Shown here piece after piece: positions 18,246-27,220 of a stretch of 64,000 nt of DNA. The notes under the pieces are model-generated. The model did no database searches and had not been told where the DNA came from. It was given only the letters and a program-made list of their open reading frames with translations. Each line of letters starts with the position of its first letter. Position 1 is the first letter of the stretch. A program made the translations under genes and the position numbers. Source of the stretch: Sutterella sp. (GTDB lineage: Bacteria; Pseudomonadota; Gammaproteobacteria; Burkholderiales; Burkholderiaceae_F); assembly GCF_030539355.1 (NCBI RefSeq), contig NZ_JAUNSF010000002.1, positions 1,553 to 65,552 of the forward strand, written 5' to 3'.

Positions 18246-19307
18246 TCACTCCTCCTCGGCGGACTCGATGAGCCAGGATTCAAGCGGCTGTCCGGGGGCC
18301 TTCTTCCAGAAGGCGAGCGGGGACTTCTTCGCCGGCAGCAGCGTCGCCGCGCCGGCGTGCCCGAAGAACACCATGACGTGCGTGTCGATGTGCACGCCCC
18401 GGAAGGTGGACTTCCAGCGGTCAATGCGGTCGAGGAGCTCGGGCAGAGCCGCGAGCCAGGCGTCCCAGTCCTCGCGCAGCCACGCCTCGTAGAGATCGGC
18501 GAAGACGGCGATGCGGTCGCCCTCGGGGGCGGCGGGCCACTCGGCGCGGGGCTCGCCGCGGACGGTCATCGGGGCGATCGCGGAGCGCGGGATGCCTGCG
18601 TTGTCGGCCCAGGCGCGCACGACGGCGTCGTCCGTGACGACGGCGCGGAAGGGCGAGGGCGGGAAGACGGGCTCGACGCGGCCGCCGCCCGAGAGCCAGA
18701 AGCCCTCGAGCCCGGCAACGTGCGGCTTCACGGCCTCGGTGAGCTCTTCGGCGAGCGCGATCGCCGCGGGGGCGTCGGCGCCGCGGGCTAGGTGCGGGAG
18801 ATGCGGGATGTGCTCCTGTGCCATGCCGACCAGGTCCTCGAAGGGACGGGCCTCGAGGTCAAAGGCCTCGCGGCGCGTGGCAAAGAACCGGTCGCCGGAG
18901 ATCATGAGGCGCAGGCCGTGCGCGTGGAGCCCCGCGTCCATCGCGCTCGCGAAGGCGGGCAGCTTTTCGTCGGGGACGGTGATGCGCGCGAGGCGCCCCT
19001 CGTCGTCAACCCTCCAGGGGTCGAGCGACCAGAAGCACTGGTCAAGGCGCGGGCCGCCCGCGGCGATCCAGGCGTAGGGGGCGATCACGGGGGCGCCGGA
19101 GCGTCCCGTGAGCACCTTCCAGAGCCAGGCGCGGTGGGGTGAGTATTCGTGGAGCGGAGCGGAGAGGCGCTGCAGTCCGGGCGCCTCGCAGCCCAGCCCG
19201 AGCGCGCCGAGACGCTCGCGGACCGCGGGCGACAGGCACGCAAGGACATCCGGGGCTGCGCGGGCAGGAAGGCGCGCTCCGGGAATCAGAGTGTAGGCAG
19301 TTGTCAT
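18246..19307 (-). CDS. RpfE-like conserved protein linked to recJ
   Basis: Protein of about 353 residues resembling the uncharacterised family annotated as RpfE or phosphoglycerate-mutase-like regulatory protein, found beside recJ in Betaproteobacteria and in the Xanthomonas rpf cluster. No signal peptide or membrane helix. Visible conserved-looking segments are HRAWLWKVLTG, WSLDPWRVDDEGRL, ISGDRFFATR, WLSGGGR and the end HIDTHVMVFFGHAG. The ATG at 19307 is preferred; a frame start at 19331 would overlap a TACAAT promoter-like element. Biochemical function unknown. Confidence 0.7.
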   Translation of the reverse strand: MTTAYTLIPGARLPARAAPDVLACLSPAVRERLGALGLGCEAPGLQRLSAPLHEYSPHRAWLWKVLTGRSGAPVIAPYAWIAAGGPRLDQCFWSLDPWRVDDEGRLARITVPDEKLPAFASAMDAGLHAHGLRLMISGDRFFATRREAFDLEARPFEDLVGMAQEHIPHLPHLARGADAPAAIALAEELTEAVKPHVAGLEGFWLSGGGRVEPVFPPSPFRAVVTDDAVVRAWADNAGIPRSAIAPMTVRGEPRAEWPAAPEGDRIAVFADLYEAWLREDWDAWLAALPELLDRIDRWKSTFRGVHIDTHVMVFFGHAGAATLLPAKKSPLAFWKKAPGQPLESWLIESAEEE

Positions 19308-19416
19308 AATGCACAGGATTGTACATTTCACGCCTTTAGAATGATCCGTTCAGCCGGACTCCCAGGGACGCAAGCCGTCGCTGGTCCGGACGGGGAGAAC
19401 CATCACCGGAGCACTC

Positions 19417-20676
19417 GTGCAGACACCGTTTGAATTCATGATCGGCCTCACCTATACGCGGCGGGGCCGCAGGGGACGCCGCCGGGACGGCTTCATGTCC
19501 TTCATCTCGGGCATTTCCGTCGCCTCCATCGCGCTCGGCGTCGCGGCGCTCATCATCGTGCTCTCGGTGATGAACGGCTTTCAGAAGGAAGTGCGCGACC
19601 GCATGCTCTCCGTGATCCCGCATATCGAGGTGACCGCCATCCCGGGGCCGCTCGCCGACGCCGACGCGCTCGCCGCGAAGCTCGAGGCGCGCGACGACGT
19701 GCTCGCCGCGGCGCCCTACGTGCAGGGCCAGGGGCTATTCAGCTCTGGCTCGGTCGTGCGCGGCGCTCTCGTGAAGGGCATCGATCCGGCGAAGGAACCC
19801 GGCGTGAGCGAGATCGCGCAGAACATCACCGGCGGGGCGGTGCTCTCCGACCTCACGCCGAAGAGCTTCGGCGTGATCCTCGGGCGGGATCTCGCGCGCA
19901 GCCTCGGCGTGCGCACGGGCGACCGCATCGCGCTCCTCGTCCCCCAGGGCAGCATGACGCCCGCCGGACTCGTTCCGCGCATGCGGCAGCTCACCGTCAT
20001 CGGCTACCTCGCCTCCGGCCACTACGAATACGACTCGACGATGGCGCTCCTCAACATCGAGGATGCCGCGGCCATCTTCCGCACGGGCGGCCCGCAGGGC
20101 CTGAGGTTGAGGACCGCCGACATGTACGACGCCCCGTACATCGCGACGAGCATCGCGCAGACGCTCGACCCGGGCGTCTACGCCGCCGACTGGTCGCGGC
20201 AGAACCGCACCTGGTTCGCGGCCGTGCAGGTCGAGAAGCGCATGATGGGCATCATCCTCTTTCTCATCGTGCTCGTCGGCGCCTTCGGCCTCGTCTCCAC
20301 GCTCGTCATGACCGTCAAGGAGAAGCAGAGCGACATCGCGATCCTGCGCACGCTCGGCGCCTCGAGGGGCTCGATTCTCGCGATCTTCATGATCCAGGGC
20401 ACGATCGTGGGAGCCGTGGGCGTCGCCTCGGGCGTGGCCGCGGGGCTGCTCATCTCCTACAACGTGGGCGAGATCGTCAGCTTCATCGAGTCGCTCATGG
20501 GCGTGGAGTTCCTGCCGCGCGAAATCTACTTCATCAGCAACATGCCCTCGGACCCGAGGCTCTCGGACATCTTCCCGATCTCGGTCTTCTCCTTCCTTCT
20601 CTCGCTCGCCGCGACGCTCTACCCGAGCTGGCGCGCCGCGCGCATTCACCCTGCGGAGGCGCTTCGCTATGAATGA
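19417..20676 (+). CDS. lolC: Lipoprotein-releasing ABC transporter permease LolC/E
   Basis: Inner-membrane subunit that extracts lipoproteins for LolA. A GTG start at 19417 (with GGAG upstream) gives the family's N-terminus [12 protein letters not shown], then a membrane helix with [17 protein letters not shown], a large periplasmic domain, and three C-terminal helices around [20 protein letters not shown], the ATPase-coupling region. Length 419. lolD overlaps by 8 bp. A single LolC/E-type permease is encoded here, as in organisms whose complex uses a homodimer (LolF); I cannot exclude a second gene elsewhere. Confidence 0.93.
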   Translation: MQTPFEFMIGLTYTRRGRRGRRRDGFMSFISGISVASIALGVAALIIVLSVMNGFQKEVRDRMLSVIPHIEVTAIPGPLADADALAAKLEARDDVLAAAPYVQGQGLFSSGSVVRGALVKGIDPAKEPGVSEIAQNITGGAVLSDLTPKSFGVILGRDLARSLGVRTGDRIALLVPQGSMTPAGLVPRMRQLTVIGYLASGHYEYDSTMALLNIEDAAAIFRTGGPQGLRLRTADMYDAPYIATSIAQTLDPGVYAADWSRQNRTWFAAVQVEKRMMGIILFLIVLVGAFGLVSTLVMTVKEKQSDIAILRTLGASRGSILAIFMIQGTIVGAVGVASGVAAGLLISYNVGEIVSFIESLMGVEFLPREIYFISNMPSDPRLSDIFPISVFSFLLSLAATLYPSWRAARIHPAEALRYE

Positions 20677-21358
20677 CCAGAACGAATACGCGCTGCGTGC
20701 GAAGCACGTCGCCCGGACCTACCGGGACGGCGAGCGTGAGGTGCCGGTGCTGCGCGACGTGACGCTTGACGTGAGGCGCGGCGAGACGCTCGCGATCCTC
20801 GGCGCGTCCGGGTCGGGCAAGTCGACGCTGCTGCACATCCTCGGCGGCCTCGACGAGCTCGAGGCGGGCGAGGTGGAGATCGCCGGCGTGAGCCTGCGCG
20901 GACTCTCGGAGGGCGCGCGCGGGGAGCTGAGGAACCGCTCGCTCGGCTTCGTCTATCAGTTTCACCACCTGCTCCCCGAGTTCACGGCGCTCGACAATGC
21001 GGCGATGCCGCTCTTCATCCGGCGCATGAACCGCGAGGAGGCGAGGGAGCGCGCCCGCGCGGCGCTCGAGCTCGTGGGGCTCGGCCACCGCCTCGACCAC
21101 ATTCCCTCGCAGCTCTCGGGGGGCGAGCGGCAGAGGACGGCGATCGCCCGCGCGCTCATCACGGAACCGGCCTGCGTGCTCGCCGACGAGCCCACGGGCA
21201 ACCTCGACCACGAGACCTCGGAGCAGGTCTTCGGGTCGCTGCTTGCGCTCGCGCGCGAGAAGGGGAGCGCCATTGTGATCGTCACGCACGACCGCGAGCT
21301 CGCGCGCCGCTGCGACCGCACGGTGCGGCTCGCCGACGGCGTGATCGAGCCGGCCTGA
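20669..21358 (+). CDS. lolD: Lipoprotein-releasing ABC transporter ATPase LolD
   Basis: ATPase of the Lol exporter (MacB/LolD family). Walker [11 protein letters not shown]-loop [11 protein letters not shown] (the FHHLLPEF stretch is a LolD hallmark), signature LSGGERQR, Walker [13 protein letters not shown] and switch His (VTHDRE). 229 residues. Overlaps lolC and is followed by the TatD-family gene after 14 bp. Confidence 0.96.
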   Translation: MNDQNEYALRAKHVARTYRDGEREVPVLRDVTLDVRRGETLAILGASGSGKSTLLHILGGLDELEAGEVEIAGVSLRGLSEGARGELRNRSLGFVYQFHHLLPEFTALDNAAMPLFIRRMNREEARERARAALELVGLGHRLDHIPSQLSGGERQRTAIARALITEPACVLADEPTGNLDHETSEQVFGSLLALAREKGSAIVIVTHDRELARRCDRTVRLADGVIEPA

Positions 21359-21372
21359 CGGAGGCCCGATCG

Positions 21373-22215
21373 ATGGGCATCATCGACACGCACTCGCACC
21401 TGCAGATGCCGGAGCTCGACGGCAGGCGCCGGGAGATGCTCGAAGTCGCGCGCGGCGCCGGCGTGGAGCAGATCCTCCTCTGCGCGGGCGCGCCCTCGAA
21501 CTGGGAGCTCACGGCCCGCGTCGCGCATGAGACGGGCCTCGGGTACCTCCTCGGCATCCATCCGCTCGCGCTCGCCGAGGCGACGCCGGCCGCGCTCGCG
21601 GAGCTGCGCGCAAGGGTGAGGGAGGCAATGGACGATCCCTTCTTCATCGGCGTGGGCGAGGTGGGGCTCGATGCCTTCGAGCCCGGGATCGACCAGAGGC
21701 TCGCGATGGAGGTCTTCATCGAGGAGCTCAGGATCGCGCGGGACTTTGATCTGCCGCTCTCGGTGCACGTGAGGAAAACGGGCTCGCAGACGCTCGGCGC
21801 TTTCCGGCGCATTCCGCCCCCGGGCGGCGTGATCCACGCCTTCAATGGCTCGGATGCCGAGCGCGAGGCCTTTCTCGCGCGCGGCATGAAGCTCGGTTTC
21901 GGGGGCGCGGCGACCTATGCGGGCAGCCGGCGCATCCGGCGCCACCTCGCGGAGGTGAAGGACGGCGACTGGGTGCTCGAGACCGACACGCCGGACATGC
22001 CGGGCTCGGGAAGGCGCGACGCCTTCGCGGCCGGGCTTGCGCCGCTCGCGACCGAACCGGCGGACATCCGGGAGTACGTGCGGGTTGCGTCGGACCTGCG
22101 CGGCGTGAGCGAGGAGGAGGTCGTGCGCATCTCGCGCGCCGCCGCTCTCCGGACCTTCCCGAGGCTTGAGGGTCTTCTCGCACATCCCGGCGCCTTTTCC
22201 CGGAGAGGCGTGTGA
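21373..22215 (+). CDS. TatD-family metal-dependent hydrolase
   Basis: Amidohydrolase-fold nuclease related to TatD/YcfH. Metal ligands are visible as DTHSHL at the N-terminus, GVGEVGLD in the middle, SVHVRKT, IHAFNGS and the late ETDTPD. This set predicts a two-metal phosphoesterase, probably a DNase. Length 280. Third gene of the lolC-lolD unit, closed by a terminator at 22221. Confidence 0.9.
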   Translation: MGIIDTHSHLQMPELDGRRREMLEVARGAGVEQILLCAGAPSNWELTARVAHETGLGYLLGIHPLALAEATPAALAELRARVREAMDDPFFIGVGEVGLDAFEPGIDQRLAMEVFIEELRIARDFDLPLSVHVRKTGSQTLGAFRRIPPPGGVIHAFNGSDAEREAFLARGMKLGFGGAATYAGSRRIRRHLAEVKDGDWVLETDTPDMPGSGRRDAFAAGLAPLATEPADIREYVRVASDLRGVSEEEVVRISRAAALRTFPRLEGLLAHPGAFSRRGV

Positions 22216-22220
22216 ATCCT

Positions 22221-22241
22221 GCCCAGGATGGGCTTTTCTTT
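22221..22241 (+). terminator. Terminator after the TatD-family gene
   Basis: GCCC-AGGAT-GGGC followed by TTTTCTTT, five bases after the stop codon. A larger overlapping palindrome (ATCCTGCCCAGGAT) may compete. Confidence 0.6.
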
Positions 22242-22465
22242 GAGAAAACCCGTCCGGTCTAATCAATTCGCCCGTCTCCGCGGACGCATTGAAGGGCTCC
22301 CAGCGGATACACTCACCCTTCACATTCCATACCGGCCGCTGGCGGCGCAGCCATCTTCCTTTCGGGAAGGGCTGGCACCCTCAGGGCCGCGGCCGCTGCG
22401 GACCCGCCCCGGCCAGGGGGACCGCCGGTTCCGCAGCAATCTCTTCCAAATTTTGGAGACCTCTC

Positions 22466-23032
22466 GTGAGTGAAGTAACCACCGATCGCGTGCTTATCGG
22501 CGTCTTCGGTCTTGACCGGCCCGGCATCGTGTCGACCGTCTCGGCTGTGATCACGCGCTTTAATTCGAACCTGGAGCAGGTGAGTCAGGTGACCCTGCAC
22601 GGTCAGTTCGCCCTGATGTGCGTTGTGCAGAAGCCCGCCGACCTCTCCCGTGAGGTGCTCGAGGAGGCACTGAAGGAGGAGATCCACCGCCGCAAGCTCA
22701 ACCAGGCCGTCATGATCGCGGACTTCGTCGAGCCGCCCGCGCCGATGGACGGCGAGCCGTACGTGATCAGCGTCTACGGCCCGGACCGCAACGACATCAT
22801 CACGACGTTCTCGAAGATCCTCGCCGAGCAGCGCATCAACATCGAGAGCCTGCGCGCCTTCCCGATCGAGGACGGCCAGTCGCTCCAGGTCTTCGAGACC
22901 ATGATTCCGATGGACGTCGACCGTCGTGCGCTCCACCGCACCCTCATCGACCGCGCCCAGCACATGGGCCTGCGCTGCAACCTGCAGCACCGCGACATCT
23001 TCGAGGCGATCCACCGCGTGAAGGTGGAGTGA
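22466..23032 (+). CDS. ACT-domain protein (GcvR/UPF0237-like)
   Basis: Small-molecule-sensing protein of 188 residues with two ACT domains: the first begins RVLIGVFGLDRPGIVSTVSAVI, the second PYVISVYGPDRNDIITTFSKIL. The GTG at 22466, preceded by GGAGAC, was chosen because it starts right before the first ACT strand; the upstream frame is low-quality leader. It pairs with the UPF0210 gene 30 bp downstream, a linkage also known in Gram-positive bacteria (there with a single-ACT partner). Ligand unknown; an amino acid is likely by family. Confidence 0.8.
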   Translation: MSEVTTDRVLIGVFGLDRPGIVSTVSAVITRFNSNLEQVSQVTLHGQFALMCVVQKPADLSREVLEEALKEEIHRRKLNQAVMIADFVEPPAPMDGEPYVISVYGPDRNDIITTFSKILAEQRINIESLRAFPIEDGQSLQVFETMIPMDVDRRALHRTLIDRAQHMGLRCNLQHRDIFEAIHRVKVE

Positions 23033-23062
23033 CCGATCACTACGGAAAGGAACTGAAAAAAA

Positions 23063-24436
23063 ATGCTGACTGACCGCGAGGTACTCTCCACCATCAACAT
23101 GCTCCGCTCGGAGCATCTCGACGTCCGCACCGTCACGATGGGCATCAATCTCTTCGACTGCGTGAGCTCGGACTTCGACAGCTTCGCCTACAAGGTCCGC
23201 GCGAAGATCTCGCGCTACGCCTCGAAGCTCGTCGAGACCTGCGATCTCGTCGGGGACCGCTACGGCATTCCCGTCGTCAACAAGCGCATCTCGGTCTCGC
23301 CGATCGGCACCGTGGGCGCCGCGTTCTCGCGCGACGAGATGGTCGCCGCCTGCCGCGTCCTCGACGAGGCCGCCAAGGAAGTGGGCGTTGACTTCATCGG
23401 CGGCTTCGGCGCGCTCGTCGAGAAGGGCATGACCCCGGGCGAGAAGAACCTGATCGACGCGCTCCCCGAGGCGCTCGCCACGACCGACCGCATCTGCAGC
23501 TCGATCAACGTGGGCTCCACGAAGGCCGGCATCAACATGGACGCCGTGCGCCTGATGGGCGAGCGCATCCTTGACGTCGCCGAGGCCACCCGTGACCGCG
23601 ACGCCATCGGCTGCGCGAAGCTCGTCGTCTTCTGCAACATCCCGCAGGACGTTCCCTTCATGGCCGGCGCCTACCTCGGCGTGGGCGAGCCCGACGTCGT
23701 GATCGACGTGGGCGTCTCCGGCCCGGGCGTCGTGAAGAAGGCCCTCGACCGCGCCTTCCGTGCCAAGGGCGAGTACCTGACGATCACGGACGCCGCCGAG
23801 GTGATCAAGCACACCGCCTACAAGGTGACCCGCGTGGGCGAGATCATCGGCAACGAGGTCGCCCGCCGTCTGAACCTCCCCTTCGGCGTCGCCGACCTCT
23901 CGCTCGCCCCGACCCCGGCCGTGGGCGACAGCGTGGGCGAGATCTTCCAGTCGCTCGGTCTCTCGTCGATCGGCGCCCCCGGCACGACCGCGATCCTCGC
24001 GATGCTCAACGACCAGGTGAAGAAGGGCGGCGTCTTCGCCTCCTCGCACGTGGGCGGCCTCTCCGGCGCCTTCATCCCGGTCTCCGAGGACAGCGCCATC
24101 GAGGCGGCGGCCCGCTCCGGCGCCCTGACGCTCGAGAAGCTCGAGGCGATGACCTCGGTCTGCTCGGTCGGTCTCGACATGATCGCCATCCCGGGCGACA
24201 CCCCGGCCTCCACCATCGCCGGCATGATCGCCGACGAGTCCGCGATCGGCATGATCAACGGAAAGACCACCGCCGTCCGCGTGATCCCGGTTCCGGGCAA
24301 GACCGTGGGCGACGTGGCGCACTTCGGCGGCCTCCTCGGCGAAGCGAGCATCATCCGTGTCCCGGGCGGCGACGCCTCGGGCTTCGTGAAGCTCGGCGGA
24401 CGCATCCCCGCGCCGATTCATTCTTTACGTAATTAA
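23063..24436 (+). CDS. UPF0210 (DUF711) family protein
   Basis: Widely conserved 457-residue protein of unknown activity. Recognised from the [25 protein letters not shown] segment region, the Gly-rich [29 protein letters not shown] and [12 protein letters not shown]. No signal peptide. It sits directly after the ACT-domain gene with its own ribosome site (AAAGGAAC), suggesting the ACT protein senses a ligand for this partner. The pair is followed by a strong terminator. I do not assign a reaction. Confidence 0.88.
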   Translation: MLTDREVLSTINMLRSEHLDVRTVTMGINLFDCVSSDFDSFAYKVRAKISRYASKLVETCDLVGDRYGIPVVNKRISVSPIGTVGAAFSRDEMVAACRVLDEAAKEVGVDFIGGFGALVEKGMTPGEKNLIDALPEALATTDRICSSINVGSTKAGINMDAVRLMGERILDVAEATRDRDAIGCAKLVVFCNIPQDVPFMAGAYLGVGEPDVVIDVGVSGPGVVKKALDRAFRAKGEYLTITDAAEVIKHTAYKVTRVGEIIGNEVARRLNLPFGVADLSLAPTPAVGDSVGEIFQSLGLSSIGAPGTTAILAMLNDQVKKGGVFASSHVGGLSGAFIPVSEDSAIEAAARSGALTLEKLEAMTSVCSVGLDMIAIPGDTPASTIAGMIADESAIGMINGKTTAVRVIPVPGKTVGDVAHFGGLLGEASIIRVPGGDASGFVKLGGRIPAPIHSLRN

Positions 24437-24485
24437 AGAAAAAAATCACCGTCGTTTTGACGGGCAAAATCAGAAATTTTCCAGG

Positions 24486-24521
24486 ATCCTCCGGTGGATA
24501 TTTCACCGGAGGATTTTTTTT
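24486..24521 (+). terminator. Strong rho-independent terminator
   Basis: ATCCTCCGGTG (24486-24496) pairs over 11 bp with CACCGGAGGAT (24504-24514), followed by eight T. It separates the core UPF0210 unit from the accessory autotransporter gene. Confidence 0.93.
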
Positions 24522-24729
24522 GACGTAAATTGAGTGAAAGTTCTTTGTCGGTGACTTCTCAATCCGGAGAACAGACAGTATGCGCCTCTAGTGGTAAACC
24601 CGAATAGAAATGCTTCTCAGTCATCGCTAAGATCCCATCTGTAATGTCGGCCTTACAACAATGGTAACAAAAAATCCACCACCTCTGCCGATTTTCTTTT
24701 TTTTCAACCCTAAGTCAAGGACTCAGTCC

Positions 24730-26940
24730 ATGAGAAATTACCCTGAAGCCGTCGCAAGTCCCTGGTGGCACTGCGGCGCAAGCTGGCGCAGGCCGGCTGA
24801 AACGTCGACCATGACGACGACACATCCCTGCGAGCAGCCGCCTCCGGCGATCCTCTGTTATCTGGTCATGATGCTCGCAATGGCCATCGCCTTCCTTTTC
24901 CCGATCAGTCCCGCATGTGCCCAGAGTGATGCCACCGTCACGAACATCCGCCAGGGGTTCGTAGATCTCGACAGCCGGGCTACGCTGACAATTTACGGCG
25001 GCTCCGGAGTCATCGGTGTCCTGAACCTCCAGGAGGGCTCGTCTTTAATCGTCCACAACAGTGGTGCGATTCTCCCTGTGGTTCTGTCTCATGATGGGGC
25101 CGGCTTACAAATCATAAGCAGCGAAAAATATTCATGGGCTCAGATAGGAACCCTGAATTTAATGGGCGGTACGACCACTATTAAAGTAGGAGAGGCGGAC
25201 GACCGGGAGCTGTCGGTGAGCCGTGTCTTTGTGGAAGCCATTGAAAGTTCTGATGACGCCGGACTCCGCCTCAGCATCAACGGTCAGAGCAATGTATTCA
25301 TAGGAGAAGGAGCGAGCCTTGCGGAATCGAACTACGATCTCGATCCCCGACCGGTCCTGTCATTGCTCGGAGAGCTGAATCTGACTAGCGGCACGACGAT
25401 CTGCGTGGGATGCGACGCGTCTTCGTCAGAGCACAGTCTCAGGGTGGCCGAAACGGGCGTGCTTGAAATCCAAAATGCCTCGGCAGTCCTGACTGCAGCT
25501 GCCGGAACCCGAATTGCCTTCGAACCGGGGGCCGAGCTCTGGTTCACTGATCCCGAGGTTCTGAATATAGATGAAGACAACGGAACGGTTTCGGTTGACA
25601 CCGCCGCTCTGCTGACTTCCCTCGACATTGCCGAAGCGGAAATCGAGGGCGAAATTCTCACGAAATTCGGAACCAGCGGAGTCTTCCAGGGCACGCTTTC
25701 AAAATCTTCGGAAGGTGATCTTGCCTTGACATTCGACGGCATTGCTTACCACGGCGAACTCCGGGACATGATCACGCTGCTCTATGTGAAGCGCAATAGC
25801 CTGACAATGCCGGGAGGCATCAAAAAGATTTTCGATGAAAATCAGTGGGATAGCATTGAAGGTGCGTCACGAACTGTCGTTTGGCTAGGGCTGTTGTCTA
25901 ACAGCAACGGGGCACGGGAGCGTATGGCTTCGCTGATCTCCGAGACCTCAACGGATCTGTACAGGCACATCGACTCTGCAAGACGGGAAGGACATCAGAT
26001 TCTAAGCGATGACGAGTCTGAGGAGCGTCTGTTCAAGTGGATGCAGGACATTCCCGTGACACTTGAGATCAAGACGGGCGAGGCGGAGACGAATGTCAAT
26101 GTACCGACGGACAAGCGCTCGAAGCGGGAGCGCGTCGATTTCACGACGATATCCGGCTCCTTGGTGGCCGGGGTGAAGGACTGGGGCCTGAAATTCGGAT
26201 TTTACGGACTCTTCTCCACTGCGGACAGTCAGTGGCTCATGTCCTATCTCAGAACCAACGGCGAGACCGACACCGTTCTGGCCTCAGTCTTTGCTCTGAA
26301 GGAATATGACGCGGACGAGTTGCTCTTCGACATCTCGTATGCAGAAAGCGAAGAGAACGTCGCGGTCACCGGTCTTAGCCCCACGTACGAGAGTGTGGGC
26401 GGAATCAAGCGCCGCATCTACTCGGCCGGTCTCATGTGGACCCATCATCTCTTCGAGCGGGACTTCTGGAGTCTCCGCACCGTCCTGGGGCTCAGGGCGG
26501 TGCGCTGGGAGGATGTGGACACAACATTGGGGACCACATACTCGCGCAACGAACTCCAGACCACGGAGAAAGGATCGGTATCCGGACTCGCGACCGCAGG
26601 GGCCATTCTATCGTTCGGAAAGGACTTCAGCTGGTCCGGGTTCAATCCGCTCGTGGCCGAGTACGCTCCGCGGCGCGCGGACGTCCGCGTGGCGGCCTAC
26701 GCCACGGGGCTGACCTCGAAGAGTCCCGATGTCTCCGTGTCGGTGCCCGGCGTCGCAGGCGCCTCGGGAACGCTCACGGCCGATCATCTTGCGAGGTTCC
26801 GCTGGAACGCGGACGTCACGCTCGGACTGCAGTTCCCCGCGACGCGGTTCGAAGTCTCCGCCGGGGCGTCCAGGGCCGGATCGCGTTACGAGTCCTACTC
26901 GCTCGGCGGCAAGTTCGCCTGGACGTTCTGGGGGTTATGA
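24730..26940 (+). CDS. Autotransporter-like outer-membrane protein
   Basis: About 736 residues. An extended N-terminus (Arg/Trp/Pro-rich) precedes a hydrophobic signal core (CYLVMMLAMAIAFLFPI) ending PACAQ. A beta-helix-like passenger follows with repeats such as LNLQEGSSLIV, LNLMGGTTTIKV and LNLTSGTTICV. From about residue 470 to the end, alternating aromatic strands (ISGSLVAGVKDWGLKFGFYG and later) make a 12-strand-type barrel of ~267 residues. It ends ...FAWTFWGL rather than on F or W. The start at 24730 follows AAGGA; 24661 and 24811 are alternatives. Base composition is visibly lower in GC than its neighbours. No close family is recognised; adhesin is only a guess. Confidence 0.75.
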   Translation: MRNYPEAVASPWWHCGASWRRPAETSTMTTTHPCEQPPPAILCYLVMMLAMAIAFLFPISPACAQSDATVTNIRQGFVDLDSRATLTIYGGSGVIGVLNLQEGSSLIVHNSGAILPVVLSHDGAGLQIISSEKYSWAQIGTLNLMGGTTTIKVGEADDRELSVSRVFVEAIESSDDAGLRLSINGQSNVFIGEGASLAESNYDLDPRPVLSLLGELNLTSGTTICVGCDASSSEHSLRVAETGVLEIQNASAVLTAAAGTRIAFEPGAELWFTDPEVLNIDEDNGTVSVDTAALLTSLDIAEAEIEGEILTKFGTSGVFQGTLSKSSEGDLALTFDGIAYHGELRDMITLLYVKRNSLTMPGGIKKIFDENQWDSIEGASRTVVWLGLLSNSNGARERMASLISETSTDLYRHIDSARREGHQILSDDESEERLFKWMQDIPVTLEIKTGEAETNVNVPTDKRSKRERVDFTTISGSLVAGVKDWGLKFGFYGLFSTADSQWLMSYLRTNGETDTVLASVFALKEYDADELLFDISYAESEENVAVTGLSPTYESVGGIKRRIYSAGLMWTHHLFERDFWSLRTVLGLRAVRWEDVDTTLGTTYSRNELQTTEKGSVSGLATAGAILSFGKDFSWSGFNPLVAEYAPRRADVRVAAYATGLTSKSPDVSVSVPGVAGASGTLTADHLARFRWNADVTLGLQFPATRFEVSAGASRAGSRYESYSLGGKFAWTFWGL

Positions 26941-26986
26941 CCGGCAGCTCGGATTTGATCCTGTGATCTGAACCCGGGACTGTGAT

Positions 26987-27026
26987 ACGCCGAAGCGACA
27001 CCGGAAAACGGCCGCCGCTTCGGCGT
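26987..27026 (+). terminator. Hairpin after the autotransporter gene
   Basis: ACGCCGAAGCG (26987-26997) pairs over 11 bp with CGCTTCGGCGT (27016-27026). The following TTTCCGTT is a weak T-tract. Probable terminator; the rest of 26941-27220 holds only the relA promoter and leader. Confidence 0.65.
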
Positions 27027-27105
27027 TTCCGTTCCCGCGGAAGAAGAAAGTAAGCAAATGCGACTCGCCCTGCGCGCCCGGCGGGCAGGAAGGCGCGGCC
27101 TTTTC

Positions 27106-27111
27106 TAGAAT
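27106..27111 (+). promoter_or_regulatory. Candidate -10 of relA
   Basis: TAGAAT about 110 nt before the relA start. The region 17 nt upstream does not resemble a -35 box. The same TAGAAT element precedes several other genes here. Confidence 0.4.
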
Positions 27112-27220
27112 TGACTTCAAAGAGATCCCTGCCGCGGACCTTTCCGGGGTGCTTCCCCGGAGACGGAACGGCTCCGCGGCGGCAGAGAACAAGAGAAGCG
27201 CAAGAAAGGAAGAGGCAACA

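Noticed and set aside
22313..24421. 702-codon minus-strand frame over the UPF0210 gene
   Set aside because: Shadow of a well-conserved plus-strand gene.
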